A DNA stretch of 64,000 bases from Streptomyces spinosus (GCF_020400655.1 NZ_JAINRC010000004.1:1-64000); one strand, 5' to 3'; positions 52,583 to 60,884 are shown, counted from the first letter of the stretch. The notes: generated by a model not told the origin, from the letters alone. Program-made: numbers and translations.

Positions 52583-53338
52583 ATGGATCTTGGACTGAAG
52601 GACCGGGTGTACGTGGTCACCGGAGCGACGCGCGGGCTGGGCAACGCCACCGCGCGGGAACTCGTCGCCGACGGGGCGAAGGTGGTCGTCACCGGCCGGG
52701 ACGAGCAGCGGGTCGCCGAGGCGGCCGCCGAACTGGGCCCGAACGCGGTGGGCGTGGCCGTGGACAACGCCGCCCCCGAGGCTCCCGAGCGGCTGATCGC
52801 CGCCGCCCGGGAGAACTTCGGCGGCTTCCACGGCGTACTGGTGAGCGTGGGCGGGCCGCCGCCGGGGTTCGTCGCCGACAACACCGACGAGCAGTGGCGC
52901 GCCGCGTTCGAGTCGGTGTTCCTCGGCGCGGTACGGCTCGCCCGGGCGGCGGCGGCCGAGCTTCAGGAGGGCGGTGTCATCGGGTTCGTGCTGTCGGGCT
53001 CGGTGTACGAGCCGATCCCGGGGCTGACCGTGTCCAACGGGCTGCGGCCCGGACTGGCCGGGTTCGCCAAGTCGATCGCCGACGAGCTGGGGCCGCGCGG
53101 GATCCGTGTGGTGGGCCTGCTGCCGGGACGCATCGCCACCGATCGCATGCGGGAGCTGGACGGGCTGTCCGCGGACCCGGAGGCCACCCGGGCCGCGAAC
53201 GAGTCCCGCATCCCGTTGCGCAGGTACGGGACGCCCGAGGAGTTCGGACGGACGGCGGCGTTCCTGCTGTCCCCGGCGGCCTCCTACGTGACGGGGGTCA
53301 TGGTGCCGGTGGACGGCGGAACGCGGCACGGGTTCTAG
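52583..53338 (+). CDS. SDR family oxidoreductase
   Basis: A 251-residue short-chain dehydrogenase. The nucleotide site is VYVVTGATRGLGNATARELV; SVGGPPPGF replaces the usual NNAG with SVGG, and the catalytic segment reads VLSGSVYEPIPGLTVSNGLRPGL, with Ser but with Asn at the usual Tyr position (S-N-G-L-R in place of Y-x-x-x-K). This resembles the atypical SDR group of 3-ketoacyl reductase-like proteins called BKR. The end ASYVTGVMVPVDGGTRHGF is typical. AGGATAGGGA precedes the ATG at 52583. Function is unknown. Confidence 0.88.
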   Translation: MDLGLKDRVYVVTGATRGLGNATARELVADGAKVVVTGRDEQRVAEAAAELGPNAVGVAVDNAAPEAPERLIAAARENFGGFHGVLVSVGGPPPGFVADNTDEQWRAAFESVFLGAVRLARAAAAELQEGGVIGFVLSGSVYEPIPGLTVSNGLRPGLAGFAKSIADELGPRGIRVVGLLPGRIATDRMRELDGLSADPEATRAANESRIPLRRYGTPEEFGRTAAFLLSPAASYVTGVMVPVDGGTRHGF

Positions 53339-53350
53339 GAACCACGGCCC

Positions 53351-53938
53351 TCACGTCACCCTCTCCGCGCGGTGTCCGACCTCGCCCAGCCGGACCTCCG
53401 CCGGAAGTGACGCCAGACCCGCCGACTCGCGCGCGTGGGCCAGCGTTCCGGTGGCGAACGCGGTCAGGGCCCCGGCCGGTGCCGCGTCCGCTTCCAGCCG
53501 GAGCCGGGCCCGCACCATCGGAGCCCTGCGACGGCCGCCCAGGAGGACGCGCGCCCGCGCCACGCCCGGCTGGGCCGCCGCTTCGGCCGCCATGGCGCTC
53601 TGCAGTGCCGTGCCCCGCAGGTAGGCGTCCGCGCCGTCGCCGGTGTCGACCAGCAGCCCGGTCAGCCGGCGGCGGCGCAGCGCCGCCGTGAGCCACGCCA
53701 GGGCGAGCAGGACGAGGACGGTCAGGGCGGCGATGACCGCCGGCCACCACCAGGGGGCGTCCCGGTAGTGGGTGCGTTCGGCCCTGCTGAGCAGGACGTC
53801 GTGCGGACCGGTGTGCGGCCACCAGGAGGGAAACCGCACGCCCAGGCCGACGGCCAGGACCGCGCCGCCGAGCGCGAGCAGCAGCAGACCGGCGAGGGCC
53901 AGCAGGACGCGGTTGAGTCCGCCGCGCACCGCGCTCAT
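53351..53938 (-). CDS. amaP: alkaline shock response membrane anchor protein AmaP
   Basis: A 195-residue membrane anchor. Two helices (NRVLLALAGLLLLALGGAVLAVGLGV and WPAVIAALTVLVLLALAWLTAALRRRR) are followed by a cytoplasmic or surface domain that holds Asp23-type proteins at the membrane in Gram-positive bacteria. The order with DUF6286, DUF2273-like and two Asp23 genes upstream supports the assignment. The start at 53938 overlaps the stop of the DUF6286 gene (ATGA). It is the last gene of the operon and converges closely with the SDR gene (12 bp). Confidence 0.88.
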   Translation of the reverse strand: MSAVRGGLNRVLLALAGLLLLALGGAVLAVGLGVRFPSWWPHTGPHDVLLSRAERTHYRDAPWWWPAVIAALTVLVLLALAWLTAALRRRRLTGLLVDTGDGADAYLRGTALQSAMAAEAAAQPGVARARVLLGGRRRAPMVRARLRLEADAAPAGALTAFATGTLAHARESAGLASLPAEVRLGEVGHRAERVT

Positions 53939-54600
53939 CCCTTCCGTCCGGGCCGGGCCACGCGCACGGCCGCTCTGGGCGGGCGGGCCAGGGCGAGGTC
54001 CCGGATCGCCTCGGCGAGCACGGTGTCCAGGTCGGCGCGTACGTCGTCCAGGTCCCGGAAGTGCGAGACCACCCGGACGTCGGCCCTGCGGCGGCCCATC
54101 CGCACGCGTACCGCGCGCACGCCGGACACCTCCATGACCCGGTCGCGCACGAACAGTGCCGCCGCGCCGCGCCGGATCGCGGCCCGGACGCCGGGGTGCG
54201 GGCGCCGCATCGGCAGCAGGTCGCGCAGGCCGGGGGTGACCGCGAGGACGATCAGCCACAGGCCGAGCGCGGCGGAGACACCCGCGCCGACGCGTACCCA
54301 GGTGTCGTCCAGAGGGCGTTCGGCGAGCTGGCGGGCGAGGGCGCGGCGCCAGTGCATCGCGGGGCGGTGGGCGCGTACGGCGGCGACGTCGTACAGCAGG
54401 AGGCCGGCACCGGCTGCCAGCAGGGCGGCGACGAGCGCGGCGGGGACGCGGCGCGGCGACCAGAACCGGCCGCTGCCCTTGCCGGCGGGCGGTGCGACAC
54501 CGGGCGGCTCGGCGACCGCCGGGCTGCCCGGCGTCCCGCTCACCGGCCCGTCCCTCGACGCGTCGTGCTCTTCGGCCGGTCCCTGTCCCGTCATGCTCAT
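53935..54600 (-). CDS. DUF6286 domain membrane protein
   Basis: A 221-residue protein. After a disordered N-terminus (Gly/Pro-rich, residues 1-55), two helices (VPAALVAALLAAGAGLLLYDVAAV and VGAGVSAALGLWLIVLAVTPG) lead to a soluble domain with AAIRRGAAALFVRDRVMEVSGVRAVRVRMGRRRADVRVVSHF. The latter resembles the surface domain of AmaP. Two ATGs (54600 and 54594) are in frame; the first overlaps the upstream stop as ATGA and is chosen. Part of the Asp23/AmaP operon. Confidence 0.85.
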   Translation of the reverse strand: MSMTGQGPAEEHDASRDGPVSGTPGSPAVAEPPGVAPPAGKGSGRFWSPRRVPAALVAALLAAGAGLLLYDVAAVRAHRPAMHWRRALARQLAERPLDDTWVRVGAGVSAALGLWLIVLAVTPGLRDLLPMRRPHPGVRAAIRRGAAALFVRDRVMEVSGVRAVRVRMGRRRADVRVVSHFRDLDDVRADLDTVLAEAIRDLALARPPRAAVRVARPGRKG

Positions 54601-54983
54601 CGGCCGGCCCCCTGGCCCGTCGTCGGATGCAGTCGTTCCACCTCTACGGCGACCTCCGGCACCTTCAGGTCCGTCAAGGCTCCGACACGCGAGGTGACAC
54701 GACTGCGCACGGCGGCGCACCGGGCGCCGATGTCACCGGGGTAGCCGAGTTCCACACGGACGCGGACCCGGGCCGTCTGCTGGGCCACGAGGACCGTGGC
54801 GTGCGGCGCGGCTGCGGCACCGGGCAGCGGTGCGAGGGCCTCGCGGGCGGCCTGCGCGGCGATCTTGGCCACGACCCGGTCGGCGATCCGGGTGGCGCCG
54901 CGCTCGGCCGGCGGCACGGGGGGCGGCGAGGGACGCGGTGTGCCGGTGGCGGCTGCGCCGGTGCCGGCTCTCACCGGGGTCAC
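54597..54983 (-). CDS. Asp23/Gls24 family envelope stress protein (short)
   Basis: A 128-residue Asp23-type protein: RIADRVVAKIAAQAAREALAPLPG, then RVRVRVELGYPGDIGARCAAVRSRVTSRVGALTDLKVPEVAVEVERL. The latter is the typical Asp23 ending with alternating hydrophobic beta residues. A Pro-rich N-terminus precedes it. GTG at 54983 overlaps the stop of the DUF2273-like gene (GTGA) and its own stop overlaps the DUF6286 start (ATGA). Probably part of a membrane-associated stress complex. Confidence 0.85.
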   Translation of the reverse strand: MTPVRAGTGAAATGTPRPSPPPVPPAERGATRIADRVVAKIAAQAAREALAPLPGAAAAPHATVLVAQQTARVRVRVELGYPGDIGARCAAVRSRVTSRVGALTDLKVPEVAVEVERLHPTTGQGAGR

Positions 54984-55174
54984 CGCCGCCGGTCCCGCCG
55001 CTCGTCGCGGGTGCGGAACACGTCCCCGAGTTCCAGGTCGCCGTCGGCGAACCGGCCGGCGAGGAAGCCGACGGCGCCCAGCGCGGCGACCAGGATGAAT
55101 GCGCCGAAGCCGCCGAAGTAGCCGGCGAACCCCAGCGCCATTCCGGCGATCATGCCGGCCACGGCCATGCTCAT
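54980..55174 (-). CDS. DUF2273-like small membrane protein
   Basis: A 64-residue protein with a long glycine-rich membrane region (MAVAGMIAGMALGFAGYFGGFGAFILVAALGAVGFLAGRFADG), probably two short helices, and a charged tail DLELGDVFRTRDERRDRRR. DUF2273 proteins sit in Asp23/AmaP operons in this position and size. Its stop and the next start overlap as GTGA. ATG at 55174 is used; a second Met at residue 3 is also possible. Confidence 0.8.
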   Translation of the reverse strand: MSMAVAGMIAGMALGFAGYFGGFGAFILVAALGAVGFLAGRFADGDLELGDVFRTRDERRDRRR

Positions 55175-55220
55175 GCGGCGCTCCTCAGCTCGTCGGGCGT
55201 ACGGTTCCGGGTGCCGGGTG

Positions 55221-55691
55221 TCACTGGATCCGCAGCTCCTCTTCCTCTTCCTCCTCCTCGGGCAGCTTGACGTCGCTGACCGCGATGTTGACCTCGACCA
55301 CCTCCAGGCCGGTCATGCGTTCCACGGCGGCGACCACGTTCTCCCGCACGGCGCGGGCGACGTCGGCGATGGCGACGCCGTAGTCCACGACGATCTCCAG
55401 GTCCAGCGCGGTCTGCACCTCGCCGACCTCGGCCTTGACGCCCCGGGTCACCGACTTGCCGCCGCCGGGCACCCGGTCGCGTACGGCGCCGAAGGTGCGG
55501 GCGAGGCCGCTGCCCATGGCGTGGACGCCGACCACGTCCCGGGCGGCCAGGCCGGCGATCTTCTCCACGACGCCGTCGGCGATGGTGGTGCGGCCCCGGG
55601 TCGCCGGGTCGCCGCCGCCGCGCCGGGTGGCCCTACGGGCCGGCGCCTGCGGTTCGTGGCCGCCTTCAGGGGTCATCGTCGTGTCGGTCAT
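55221..55691 (-). CDS. Asp23/Gls24 family envelope stress protein
   Basis: A 156-residue full Asp23 protein. The core TTIADGVVEKIAGLAARDVVGVHAMGSG, GVKAEVGEVQTALDLEIVVDYG, then VAIADVARAVRENVVAAVERMTGLEVVEVNIAVSDVKL shows the classical pattern. The C-terminus carries a run of seven or eight acidic residues (PEEEEEEEELRIQ). A disordered N-terminus of about 35 residues has a basic patch RRATRRGGG. It is the first gene of the minus-strand operon that ends with amaP. Asp23 proteins form a mesh at the membrane under envelope stress. Confidence 0.92.
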   Translation of the reverse strand: MTDTTMTPEGGHEPQAPARRATRRGGGDPATRGRTTIADGVVEKIAGLAARDVVGVHAMGSGLARTFGAVRDRVPGGGKSVTRGVKAEVGEVQTALDLEIVVDYGVAIADVARAVRENVVAAVERMTGLEVVEVNIAVSDVKLPEEEEEEEELRIQ

Positions 55692-55793
55692 GGCCGTACG
55701 TCCCTCTCGGTCGTCGCCCGCTCGGTCGTCTCCCTTCGACCACGGTATGCAAGGTTGCGCCGTCGCGCGCCGTGGATACGGCAGGCTGGTGGA

Positions 55794-56519
55794 ATGACGG
55801 TGGACCGGTGGGCACAGGCGGTGCGGCATCAGGTGGGGCTGGGCAGGCTGTTGCCGCTCGGTGGCCCGCGCGACGGCGCGTGGATCACGGAGCAGGCGGC
55901 CGGGGCGGTGCTGCGGCGCGCGGCGGCGGACGGGGCGCCGGGCGTGCGTCTGGGCGCGCTGCGGATCGCGCTCGCCGATCCGCGGGACCTGCCGGAGCCC
56001 GTCGTACCGGCGCCGCCGAGCGCCCTGCCGCCGGGCCCGCTGCGGGTGACGGCGGACTTCGCCGCGACGGCCGCCGAGCCGTTGCCGACGACGGCGTCCC
56101 GGCTGCGGCTCGTCCTGGCGGGGGCCGCGACGGAACGGCTCGGCCTCGCGGTGACGGAGATCGACCTGCGGGCGACGGAGCTGCTGGAGCCGGACGCCCC
56201 GCCCGCCCCGGCGGCCGGCGTCCCGCAACCGCCGCCGGCCCAGGAGCCGGTGGGCACGGACGCGACCACGGTGGCGGAGGCGGCCCTGGCCGTCCCCGGG
56301 GTGCTCCGGCTGACGGGGTCCCTCGGCGGTGTGGGCCGGGCGGTGCGCATCGAGGAGCACGCCGACGCGACGGCCCTGCCGCGCCGTCACGTCCGCGTGG
56401 AACTGGCCACCGGCGCGAGCCGGCGAGCCGTGGACGTGGCCCGGCAGGTCCGCGTGGCCGTACGGGACGCCCTGCCGGACCGCCCGACGGTGGCCGTGCT
56501 GGTCACCGCGGTGGGCTGA
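55794..56519 (+). CDS. conserved Streptomyces protein with Asp23-like C-terminus
   Basis: A 241-residue protein divergent from the Asp23 operon. The N-terminal part (VDRWAQAVRHQVGLGRLLPLGGPRDGAWITEQAA) looks conserved. A Pro-rich linker (about 125-150) is followed by VAEAALAVPGVLRLTGSLGGVG and VRVELATGASRRAVDVARQVRVAVRDALPDRPTVAVLVTAVG, which has the alternating beta pattern of Asp23. Database entries call relatives nucleopolyhedrovirus P10 family, a name without functional value. Function probably linked to the neighbouring operon. Confidence 0.78.
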   Translation: MTVDRWAQAVRHQVGLGRLLPLGGPRDGAWITEQAAGAVLRRAAADGAPGVRLGALRIALADPRDLPEPVVPAPPSALPPGPLRVTADFAATAAEPLPTTASRLRLVLAGAATERLGLAVTEIDLRATELLEPDAPPAPAAGVPQPPPAQEPVGTDATTVAEAALAVPGVLRLTGSLGGVGRAVRIEEHADATALPRRHVRVELATGASRRAVDVARQVRVAVRDALPDRPTVAVLVTAVG

Positions 56520-56528
56520 CCGGCTCCA

Positions 56529-56546
56529 GGCGCCCGGCCGGGCGCC
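56529..56546. terminator. palindromic bidirectional terminator
   Basis: GGCGCCCGGCCGGGCGCC is a perfect 18-bp palindrome between the stops of the converging genes (56519 and 56550). Confidence 0.75.
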
Positions 56547-56549
56547 GGC

Positions 56550-57353
56550 TCATTCGCCGAGGCCGGCCAGGTCCCGCAGCCGTCGTGCCTGGGCGGCGCG
56601 CTCGGCCGCGCGCTGCTCCTCGTACGTCCGGTCGAGGGCACCGCGGAGCAGCGCCTTGGTCTCCACCACCGCGTCCCGCGGGGCGGCCATGACCGCCGCC
56701 GCCAGGTCCCGCACCGCCCCGTCCAGTTCCCCGGCGGGCACGGCGAGGCTGGCCAGCCCGCTCGACACCGCTTCCTCGGCGCCGACGAACCGCCCGGTCA
56801 CGCAGATCTCCAGCGCGCGGGCGTACCCGACGAGGCCGACCAGCGGGTGGGTGCCGGTCAGATCGGGGACGAGGCCGAGGCTGGTCTCGCGCATGGCGAA
56901 CTGCACGTCGTCGGCGACGACGCGGAGGTCGCAGCCGAGGGCGAGCTGGAAGCCGGCCCCGATGGCATGCCCCTGGACGGCGGCGATGGACACGATGTCG
57001 GTCCGCCGCCACCAGGTGAACGCCTCCTGGTATTCGGCGATGGTCGCGTCGATCCCGGCGTCGTCACGGCGCGCGAGGTCGATGAAGGTCGGCTCGCCCG
57101 GGATCCCCTCCGGGGTGAACATCTGACGGTCCAGCCCGGCGGAGAAGGACTTGCCCTCGCCACGCAGCACGACGACCCGGACGGAGCCCGGCAGCGACCG
57201 CCCGGCCTCGGCGAGCGCCCGCCACAGGGCGGGGCTCTGGGCGTTGCGCTTGGCCGGGTTGGTCAGCGTCACCGTGGCGAGCGCGTCGTCGACGGTGAGC
57301 CGTACGCCGTCCTTGTCGAGTGCGGGAGCGAGGTCCTGCTCGGGCGAAGCCAT
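56550..57353 (-). CDS. enoyl-CoA hydratase/isomerase family protein
   Basis: A 267-residue crotonase-fold protein. Oxyanion-hole segments are RGEGKSFSAGLDRQMF (about 66-80) and VQGHAIGAGFQLALGCDLRV (about 120-140), followed by SLGLVPDLTGTHPLVGLVG. The catalytic Glu of hydratases after GCDLR is not obvious at the second position (E near RETSLGLVPDL is present, the E-x-x-x-G-L pattern is partial), so the exact reaction is open. The ATG at 57353 begins MASPEQDLAP. It lies downstream of gbn on the same strand. Confidence 0.9.
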   Translation of the reverse strand: MASPEQDLAPALDKDGVRLTVDDALATVTLTNPAKRNAQSPALWRALAEAGRSLPGSVRVVVLRGEGKSFSAGLDRQMFTPEGIPGEPTFIDLARRDDAGIDATIAEYQEAFTWWRRTDIVSIAAVQGHAIGAGFQLALGCDLRVVADDVQFAMRETSLGLVPDLTGTHPLVGLVGYARALEICVTGRFVGAEEAVSSGLASLAVPAGELDGAVRDLAAAVMAAPRDAVVETKALLRGALDRTYEEQRAAERAAQARRLRDLAGLGE

Positions 57354-57409
57354 GGGGCGCCTCCGATGGGTGCGGTCAGCAGAGCGAAGCTAAGTGACTG
57401 CACAGTAAC

Positions 57410-57440
57410 CACCCGGCCGGTCGGTCTGCCGACCGGGTGG
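57410..57440 (-). terminator. terminator of gbn
   Basis: CCGGTCGG (57417-57424) and CCGACCGG (57429-57436) with a TCTG loop, flanked by CCAC and GTGG; about 30 bp beyond the gbn stop. Confidence 0.7.
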
Positions 57441-57470
57441 CCACCATCGAAGCCGATGGGCCGCCCGGAG

Positions 57471-57692
57471 TCAGGACGAAGCGGCCTTCTTGCCCCGGGT
57501 CGCTCCGCCACGCCCACGGAGCGTGACGCCCGACTCGCTGAGCATCCGGTGCACGAAGCCATACGAGCGGCCGGTCTCCTCGGCCAGCGCCCGGATGCTC
57601 GCACCGGAGTCGTACTTCTTCTTCAGGTCTGCCGCGAGCTTGTCGCGCGCGGCGCCGGTCACCCGGCTGCCCTTCTTCAGAGTCTCGGCCAC
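57471..57692 (-). CDS. gbn: GATC-binding nucleoid-associated protein Gbn
   Basis: A 73-residue basic DNA-binding protein. LKKGSRVTGAARDKLAADLKKKYDSG is followed by a helix-turn-helix, SIRALAEETGRSYGFVHRML, and a basic tail GRGGATRGKK that resembles the Lsr2 DNA-binding domain. It matches from memory S. coelicolor SCO1839 (Gbn), a Streptomyces nucleoid protein that binds GATC and affects development. The GTG at 57692 has GGAGG 6 bp before it; the longer frame has no family sequence. Its upstream region is rich in GATC (see next entry), consistent with autoregulation. Confidence 0.9.
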   Translation of the reverse strand: MAETLKKGSRVTGAARDKLAADLKKKYDSGASIRALAEETGRSYGFVHRMLSESGVTLRGRGGATRGKKAASS

Positions 57693-57731
57693 CCGTGCCT
57701 CCTCATGGGAAGTGCGCTCTGGTCTCCTCAT

Positions 57732-58017
57732 GATCACCCCTCCTGGGCGTGATGGCCACCCATTCGGCAAGGTCCGTGAGACATCGTTGTGACGACAGGA
57801 GCCGGTCCCCACAAGCGGAATGGGTGATTCCATGGGGTGCGACCCATAGGGCCGTCCGGGTGGATTCGTGAAGTGCCAGGTCAGGAACGCGCGGCGGCCG
57901 ATCCCCCGACAGCCGGGGGATCGGCCGGAAAATGCGTGTACGACACACCGCGGTACGAGGAGATCTCACACAGATGATGGATCACCGATGGGCCGAATGA
58001 TCCAGAGCCGGTGGATC
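57732..58017. promoter_or_regulatory. GATC-rich region upstream of gbn
   Basis: This covers the 335-bp gene-free stretch 57693-58027. GATC occurs at 57732, 57900, 57919, 57962, 57980, 57999 and 58014, seven times in 286 bp against roughly one expected. The last four are 18, 19 and 15 bp apart, which is nearly two helical turns. The region lies between the ABC-F stop and gbn. As Gbn binds GATC, this is a likely autoregulatory array. No gene is supported here. Confidence 0.65.
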
Positions 58018-58027
58018 AGTCCTGCGG

Positions 58028-59626
58028 TCAGGCCAGGGCGACGAGATCCGCGTAGTCGGAGCCCCACAGGTCCTCGACGCCGTCCGGCAGCAGGATGATC
58101 CGCTCCGGCTGGAGCGCCTCGACGGCGCCCTCGTCGTGGGTGACCAGGACGACCGCGCCCTTGTAGGTGCGCAGGGCGCCGAGGATCTCCTCGCGGCTGG
58201 CCGGGTCCAGGTTGTTGGTCGGCTCGTCCAGGAGCAGCACGTTCGCCGAGGAGACGACGAGCGTGGCCAGGGCGAGCCGGGTCTTCTCGCCGCCGGAGAG
58301 GACACCGGCCGGCTTGTCGACGTCGTCGCCGGAGAACAGGAAGGAGCCGAGCACCTTGCGGACCTCGACCAGGTCCATGTCGGGGGCGGCCGAGCGCATG
58401 TTCTCCAGGACCGTGCGGTCGGCGTCCAGGGTCTCGTGCTCCTGCGCGTAGTAGCCGAGCTTGAGCCCGTGACCGGGGACGACCCGGCCGGTGTCCGGCG
58501 TCTCCACCCCCGCGAGCAGCCGCAGCAGGGTGGTCTTGCCGGCGCCGTTGAGGCCCAGGATGACCACCCGGGACCCCTTGTCGATGGCCAGGTCGACGTC
58601 GGTGAAGATCTCCAGCGAGCCGTACGACTTCGACAGGCCCTCGGCCATCAGCGGGGTCTTGCCGCAGGGCGCGGGCTCCGGGAAGCGGAGCTTGGCGACC
58701 TTGTCGGACATCCGGACGTCCTCGAGGCCGGAGAGCAGCTTCTCGGCGCGGCGGGCCATGTTCTGCGCGGCGACCGTCTTGGTGGCCTTGGCGCGCATCT
58801 TGTCGGCCTGGGCGTTGAGCGCCGCGGCCTTCTTCTCGGCGTTGGCCCGCTCGCGCCTGCGGCGCTTCTCGTCGGCCTCGCGCTGCTGCTGGTAGAGCTT
58901 CCAGCCCATGTTGTAGATGTCGATCACGGACCGGTTCGCGTCCAGGTAGAACACCTTGTTGACGACGGTCTCGACCAGGTCGACGTCGTGGGAGATCACG
59001 ATGAAGCCGCCGCGGTAGGTCTTCAGGTAGTCGCGCAGCCAGATGATCGAGTCGGCGTCGAGGTGGTTGGTCGGCTCGTCCAGGAGCAGGGTGTCCGCGT
59101 CGGAGAACAGGATGCGGGCCAGCTCGATACGGCGGCGCTGACCGCCGGAGAGCGTGTGCAGCGGCTGGCCGAGCACCCGGTCGGGCAGGTTCAGGGCGGC
59201 GGCGATCGTGGCGGCCTCGGCCTCGGCGGCGTACCCGCCCTTGGTGAGGAACTCCGTCTCCTGGCGCTCGTACTGCTTCAGGGCCTTCTCGCGGGTGGAC
59301 CCCTTGCCGTTGGCGATGCGCTCCTCGTTCTCGCGCATCTTGCGGATCAGTACGTCGAGTCCGCGGGCGGAGAGGATGCGGTCGCGGGCGAGGACGTCCA
59401 GGTCACCGGTGCGGGGGTCCTGCGGGAGGTAGCCGACCTCGCCGGAGCGGGTGATCGTGCCGCCCGCGGGGATGCCCTCACCGGCCAGGCACTTGGTGAG
59501 AGTGGTCTTGCCTGCGCCGTTGCGGCCGACGAGGCCGATGCGGTCGCCCTTGGCGACACGGAAGGTGGCGTTCTCGATGAGGACGCGCGCACCGGCGCGC
59601 AGCTCGATACCGGAGGCGGAGATCAC
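58028..59626 (-). CDS. ABC-F family ATPase (ribosome-associated type)
   Basis: A 532-residue soluble protein with two ABC ATPase domains. Domain 1: GRNGAGKTTLTKCLAG, LSGGQRRRIELARIL, LLLDEPTNHLD. Domain 2: GLNGAGKTTLLRLLAG, LSGGEKTRLALATLV, LLLDEPTNNLD. A long charged linker (about 240-290, KRRRRERANAEKKAAALNAQADKMRAKATK) separates them. No membrane part is present. The family acts on ribosomes in translation or antibiotic protection; whether this one confers resistance is not known. ATG at 59626. It is upstream of gbn on the same strand with about 335 bp between. Confidence 0.93.
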   Translation of the reverse strand: MISASGIELRAGARVLIENATFRVAKGDRIGLVGRNGAGKTTLTKCLAGEGIPAGGTITRSGEVGYLPQDPRTGDLDVLARDRILSARGLDVLIRKMRENEERIANGKGSTREKALKQYERQETEFLTKGGYAAEAEAATIAAALNLPDRVLGQPLHTLSGGQRRRIELARILFSDADTLLLDEPTNHLDADSIIWLRDYLKTYRGGFIVISHDVDLVETVVNKVFYLDANRSVIDIYNMGWKLYQQQREADEKRRRRERANAEKKAAALNAQADKMRAKATKTVAAQNMARRAEKLLSGLEDVRMSDKVAKLRFPEPAPCGKTPLMAEGLSKSYGSLEIFTDVDLAIDKGSRVVILGLNGAGKTTLLRLLAGVETPDTGRVVPGHGLKLGYYAQEHETLDADRTVLENMRSAAPDMDLVEVRKVLGSFLFSGDDVDKPAGVLSGGEKTRLALATLVVSSANVLLLDEPTNNLDPASREEILGALRTYKGAVVLVTHDEGAVEALQPERIILLPDGVEDLWGSDYADLVALA

Positions 59627-59719
59627 GGACAGACTCCAGGGCGTACAGGGGTTGGCGGGTGGGCGGCTGAGGACGTTCCCGCCGTCTAATGCGCGAGGAG
59701 AAAGGCCATGGGGGAAAGT

Positions 59720-60412
59720 CTAACGGGGTCGTGCAAGCGGTTTACCGCCTCCGGTCCCGCGGGGCGCGGGCGCGGGGGATCCGTTGCCCAGCGGGGTGCG
59801 GCCCGGCGCGATCCGGCCCAGGTCGTCCAGGGCGACGAGCTGGCCGGTCCACGCGGCGTCCGCGCAGGGCTGGGCGAGGAGCAGGGCCGCGCCCCGGCGC
59901 ACGGCGCCCTCGGGGAGGAAGGCGCAGCCGTCCCGGGCGGGCAGCACCCAGCGCAGGTCGCCGTCGGCGGTGCGGTACGCGGTGACGCGGCGGGGGGCCA
60001 CCACGGCGAGGATGCCGCGGCCGAGGGGGCGCAGCACGCCGGCGCCGCCCTGGGCCGGGAGCCACTCGGCCGCGTCGGGCAGGGCCCGGTGCCAGCGCAC
60101 GGACCGGCCGTCGGTGGCGGTGAGCAGACCGTCGTCCCAGAGCGCGATCGCCTCCCCGCGCGCGTGCACCACGTCGACGGGCCGGTGCCCCGCGCGCGCG
60201 TAGCGCCACCGGAGCGCTCCGGTACGGCTGTCGTGGGCGGCCACGGCGCCGTCCCGCACCCGCGCCGCCCAGGTCCCCGTGACCGGCCCGGCGGTCAGGA
60301 GCCGGTCGCCGTAGGGAACCGGCCGCAGCTGCCGGGCGGCGCCGAGCAGGCCGAGGGTGACGACGGCCAGGAGGAGGGCGACGGCGAGGCGGCCCACGGG
60401 TGGAAGTGCCAC
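59720..60412 (-). CDS. PQQ-like beta-propeller membrane-anchored protein
   Basis: A 230-residue protein. An N-terminal hydrophobic segment (RLAVALLLAVVTLGLLGAA) anchors or exports it. The rest has repeated short blades of PQQ-dehydrogenase type: GAVAAHDSRTGALRWRYA, DGRSVRWHRALP, TAYRTADGDLRWVLP and LVALDDLG. It has only about four blades, fewer than a complete propeller. No enzymatic residue was recognised. GTG at 60412 is preferred because AAGGGGGTGA precedes it; GTG at 60433 adds seven residues. It follows no clear operon partner. Confidence 0.75.
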   Translation of the reverse strand: MALPPVGRLAVALLLAVVTLGLLGAARQLRPVPYGDRLLTAGPVTGTWAARVRDGAVAAHDSRTGALRWRYARAGHRPVDVVHARGEAIALWDDGLLTATDGRSVRWHRALPDAAEWLPAQGGAGVLRPLGRGILAVVAPRRVTAYRTADGDLRWVLPARDGCAFLPEGAVRRGAALLLAQPCADAAWTGQLVALDDLGRIAPGRTPLGNGSPAPAPRGTGGGKPLARPR

Positions 60413-60647
60413 CTCACCCCCTTCGGGTACCACCGTCCCAGGATCAGCCGCCGAGCGTAGTCACCGCGGACCGGGCCGGCCCGGTGGCCGGGCGGGCGCG
60501 GGCGGGAAGTCCCCCCGTTCGGCGGGGCGGGGGCCGTCCGCCGGGGCGCCCGGCGCCGGACCCGGCCGGCGCGCCGGCGCGCCGCGTCCCGTCGCGCCGG
60601 GGCGTTGTCGGTGGCGGCTGCGAGACTCCAGGAGCGGGGCGCAACCG

Positions 60648-60884
60648 ATGCACGAGGGCGTGACCGGCATGGCGGGCCCGGGTGGCGGCGCACGGCCGGG
60701 CATCCGTCCCACGCTGCCCCACGCGGACGCCGGGGCGGCGATCCGGCGGCTCACGGGGGCCCTGGGCGTCACCGGGCTGCCGGTGTACGAGGCACAGGAC
60801 GGCAGGGTGGTGCACGCCGGGCTGGTCCGGAGCGGCGTGGCCGCCCGCGCCGGCGGGCCGTGGAGCACGCGGTGGAGATCCTGA
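60648..60884 (+). CDS. small hypothetical protein, doubtful
   Basis: An open frame of 78 codons with AGGAG 13 bp before the ATG. The middle (AAIRRLTGALGVTGLPVYEAQDGRVVHAGLV) has an alpha/beta-like pattern with strong hydrophobic spacing, while the ends are Gly/Arg-rich. It could be a real small gene or a degenerate fragment. There is no recognised family. A start at 60669 is also possible. Confidence 0.35.
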   Translation: MHEGVTGMAGPGGGARPGIRPTLPHADAGAAIRRLTGALGVTGLPVYEAQDGRVVHAGLVRSGVAARAGGPWSTRWRS

